Source: Oscillospiraceae bacterium (GTDB lineage Bacteria; Bacillota; Clostridia; Oscillospirales; Acutalibacteraceae). Taken from it: a stretch of DNA of 6,432 bases. The position numbers and the translations under genes were made by a program. Shown here in pieces: positions 5,182 through 6,432 of this stretch (position 1 is the stretch's first letter; each line of letters begins with the position of its first letter). The stretch covers positions 1 to 6,432 of the forward strand of contig WRDE01000123.1 in NCBI GenBank assembly GCA_009783605.1, read 5' to 3'. The notes beneath the pieces are model-generated. The model was not told the DNA's origin. It saw nothing but the letters and a program-made list of their open reading frames with translations, and made no database searches.

Positions 5182-6432
5182 TTATACGCCCTTGCCGGCG
5201 ATCCGCAGCTGCTCTAATTTGGTATAATTCTGCAGCGGGACATAATCCGGCAGCGGCAGGATTTTTTCGTGGATCGCGTCGAGGATCCAGCTCGCCTGCG
5301 GGAAAAAGTCGGCGTCCCACTCGAAGGGCGGGGTGATCCAGTTTTTGGCCCCCACCACCACCGGCGGCGCGTCCAGATCGTCGAAGGCCATCTCGGTGAT
5401 GTTCCGCGCCATATCGTTCAGGATGGAGCCGCGGGCGCAGGCATCGGAGGCCAGCAGGATTTTTCCGGTTTTCCTGACCGATTCCAGCACCTTTTCATAT
5501 TTGAACGGCACGATGCTGCGGGCGTCGATAATCTCGGCGGAAATACCGTATTTTTCTTCCAGAATCCGCGCCGCCTCAAGGGCTTTATACAGCGTCGCGC
5601 CGATGGTCAGGATGGTGATATCCGCGCCGGCCCGCTTGACGTCCGGCTCGCCGAGCTCGATCTCATAGCTGTCAGCCGGCACGCCGCCTGCATGGAACTG
5701 CTCACCCATATCATACAGCCGCTGGCTCTCGAAAAACACCACCGGATCGGTGCCGTTGAGCGCCGCCGTCAGCAGCCCCTTGGTGTCGTACGGCGTCACC
5801 GGGAACACCACCTTCAGCCCCGGAATATGCGCCGTGAGCGAGGTCCAGTCCTGGGAGTGCTGGGCCGCGTATTTGGCCCCGACCGATACCCGGAGCACCA
5901 CCGGCATCCGCAGCACGCCGGCGCTCATCGCCTGCCATTTGGCCAGCTGGTTGAAGATCTCGTCGCCGGCCCGGCCCATGAAATCGCAGTACATCAGCTC
6001 CGGCACCGCCCGGCCGCCGCAGAGGGCGTATCCCACCGCCGAGCCGACGATGGCGGCCTCCGAGATCGGCGAGTTGAACAGCCGGTGGTAGGGGACGCTC
6101 TTTTCCATGTCCCGGTAGCATCCGAACGCGCCGCCCCAGTCCCGCACGTCCTCGCCGTAGGAGATCAGCGTGGGATCCCGGTAATATTTGTCGAACATCG
6201 CCTCGAACACCGCGTCGCGGATGTTGTACATCTTCAGTTTCGGGACCGGCTTGCCGTTCTCGTCCGCCGCCGCCCGCGCCTTGCCTTTGATGGCGATAAC
6301 CCGCGGATTTTCGTCCTTGGCGGTCAGCATATCGGCCACTGCCCGACTTTCGTCCATCGACTCCTGCCGCCCGTTCGAGAACATCAGGTTTTCTAAGAAC
6401 AGCCGGTCCTTTTGCAGGTCCACATACGGCGA
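5182..6432 (-). CDS. 2-oxoacid dehydrogenase E1, beta part, probably an alpha-beta fusion; 5' end beyond the window
   Basis: 416 residues are visible and the frame is open at the right edge. A GTG at 6423 could serve as a start but has no room for a visible ribosome binding site, and the residues before the beta domain look like a linker (acidic and basic, ending in PVPKLK), so a fused E1 alpha-beta chain is inferred. The beta domain begins near residue 69 (MYNIRDAVFEAM). Key elements: ISYGEDVRDWGGAFG (about 90-104), FNSPISEAAIVGSAVGYA (119-136) with the thiamine-diphosphate-activating Glu about 125, YCDFMGRAGDEIFNQLAKW, AAQHSQD (about 189-195) with the conserved His, and PGLKVVFPVTPYDTKGLL. 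It is the decarboxylating component of pyruvate, branched-chain or acetoin dehydrogenase-type complexes, acting with lipoyl E2 and with E3. Substrate class cannot be set from this half. First visible gene of the operon, 7 bases ahead of lplA. Confidence 0.92.
   Translation of the reverse strand, partial: SPYVDLQKDRLFLENLMFSNGRQESMDESRAVADMLTAKDENPRVIAIKGKARAAADENGKPVPKLKMYNIRDAVFEAMFDKYYRDPTLISYGEDVRDWGGAFGCYRDMEKSVPYHRLFNSPISEAAIVGSAVGYALCGGRAVPELMYCDFMGRAGDEIFNQLAKWQAMSAGVLRMPVVLRVSVGAKYAAQHSQDWTSLTAHIPGLKVVFPVTPYDTKGLLTAALNGTDPVVFFESQRLYDMGEQFHAGGVPADSYEIELGEPDVKRAGADITILTIGATLYKALEAARILEEKYGISAEIIDARSIVPFKYEKVLESVRKTGKILLASDACARGSILNDMARNITEMAFDDLDAPPVVVGAKNWITPPFEWDADFFPQASWILDAIHEKILPLPDYVPLQNYTKLEQLRIAGKGV

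Noticed and set aside
5269..6396. 375-codon plus-strand ORF opposite the E1 gene
   Set aside because: Antisense shadow, Arg- and His-rich, without recognisable motifs.

Overview
The window looks like a piece of a fairly GC-rich anaerobic Firmicutes genome (Clostridia-like, perhaps a gut Oscillospiraceae or relative). This rests on strong AGGAGG-type ribosome binding sites, a Clostridia-style signal peptide on a WG-repeat protein, and the gene families present. The taxonomic guess is weak. Every gene I can support lies on the minus strand, so transcription runs from right to left.

Right part (6432 to about 1666): a tight operon with gaps of 7, 17, 9 and 3 bases. In order it holds (1) the beta half of a thiamine-diphosphate 2-oxoacid dehydrogenase E1, open at the window edge and probably an alpha-beta fusion; (2) a lipoate-protein ligase (lplA); (3) a short-chain dehydrogenase whose core resembles sorbitol-6-phosphate dehydrogenase, with an unusual 88-residue N-terminal extension; (4) a PHP-domain metal-dependent hydrolase; (5) a 40-codon ORF with an excellent ribosome binding site, which may be the stump of an M24-type peptidase gene. 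E1 complexes need a lipoylated E2, so E1 plus LplA is a clear functional pair. The SDR and PHP protein suggest that the complex works at the end of a dedicated catabolic pathway for a sugar, polyol or phosphorylated compound. The substrate cannot be read from this window, and E2 and E3 are not in it.

Middle (about 1665 to 972): no convincing protein gene, but dense regulatory and RNA structure. A good extended -10 promoter with an AT-rich upstream tract (1487-1515) reads leftward into a stretch that folds as a long, interrupted hairpin with a closing stem, central bubble and terminal stem-loop. It ends at a hairpin plus seven-U terminator (1237-1264). This looks like a stand-alone structured RNA gene, with 6S RNA as a candidate. 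Next to it is a roughly 225-bp element bounded by near-perfect 14-bp inverted repeats (1004-1228), like a MITE. It contains four tandem 20-bp GC-rich hairpin units and the likely promoter of the next gene.

Left part (971 to 1, running off the window): a secreted WG-repeat protein. It has a signal peptide, one diverged repeat, then almost seven near-identical 34-residue (102-bp) repeats.
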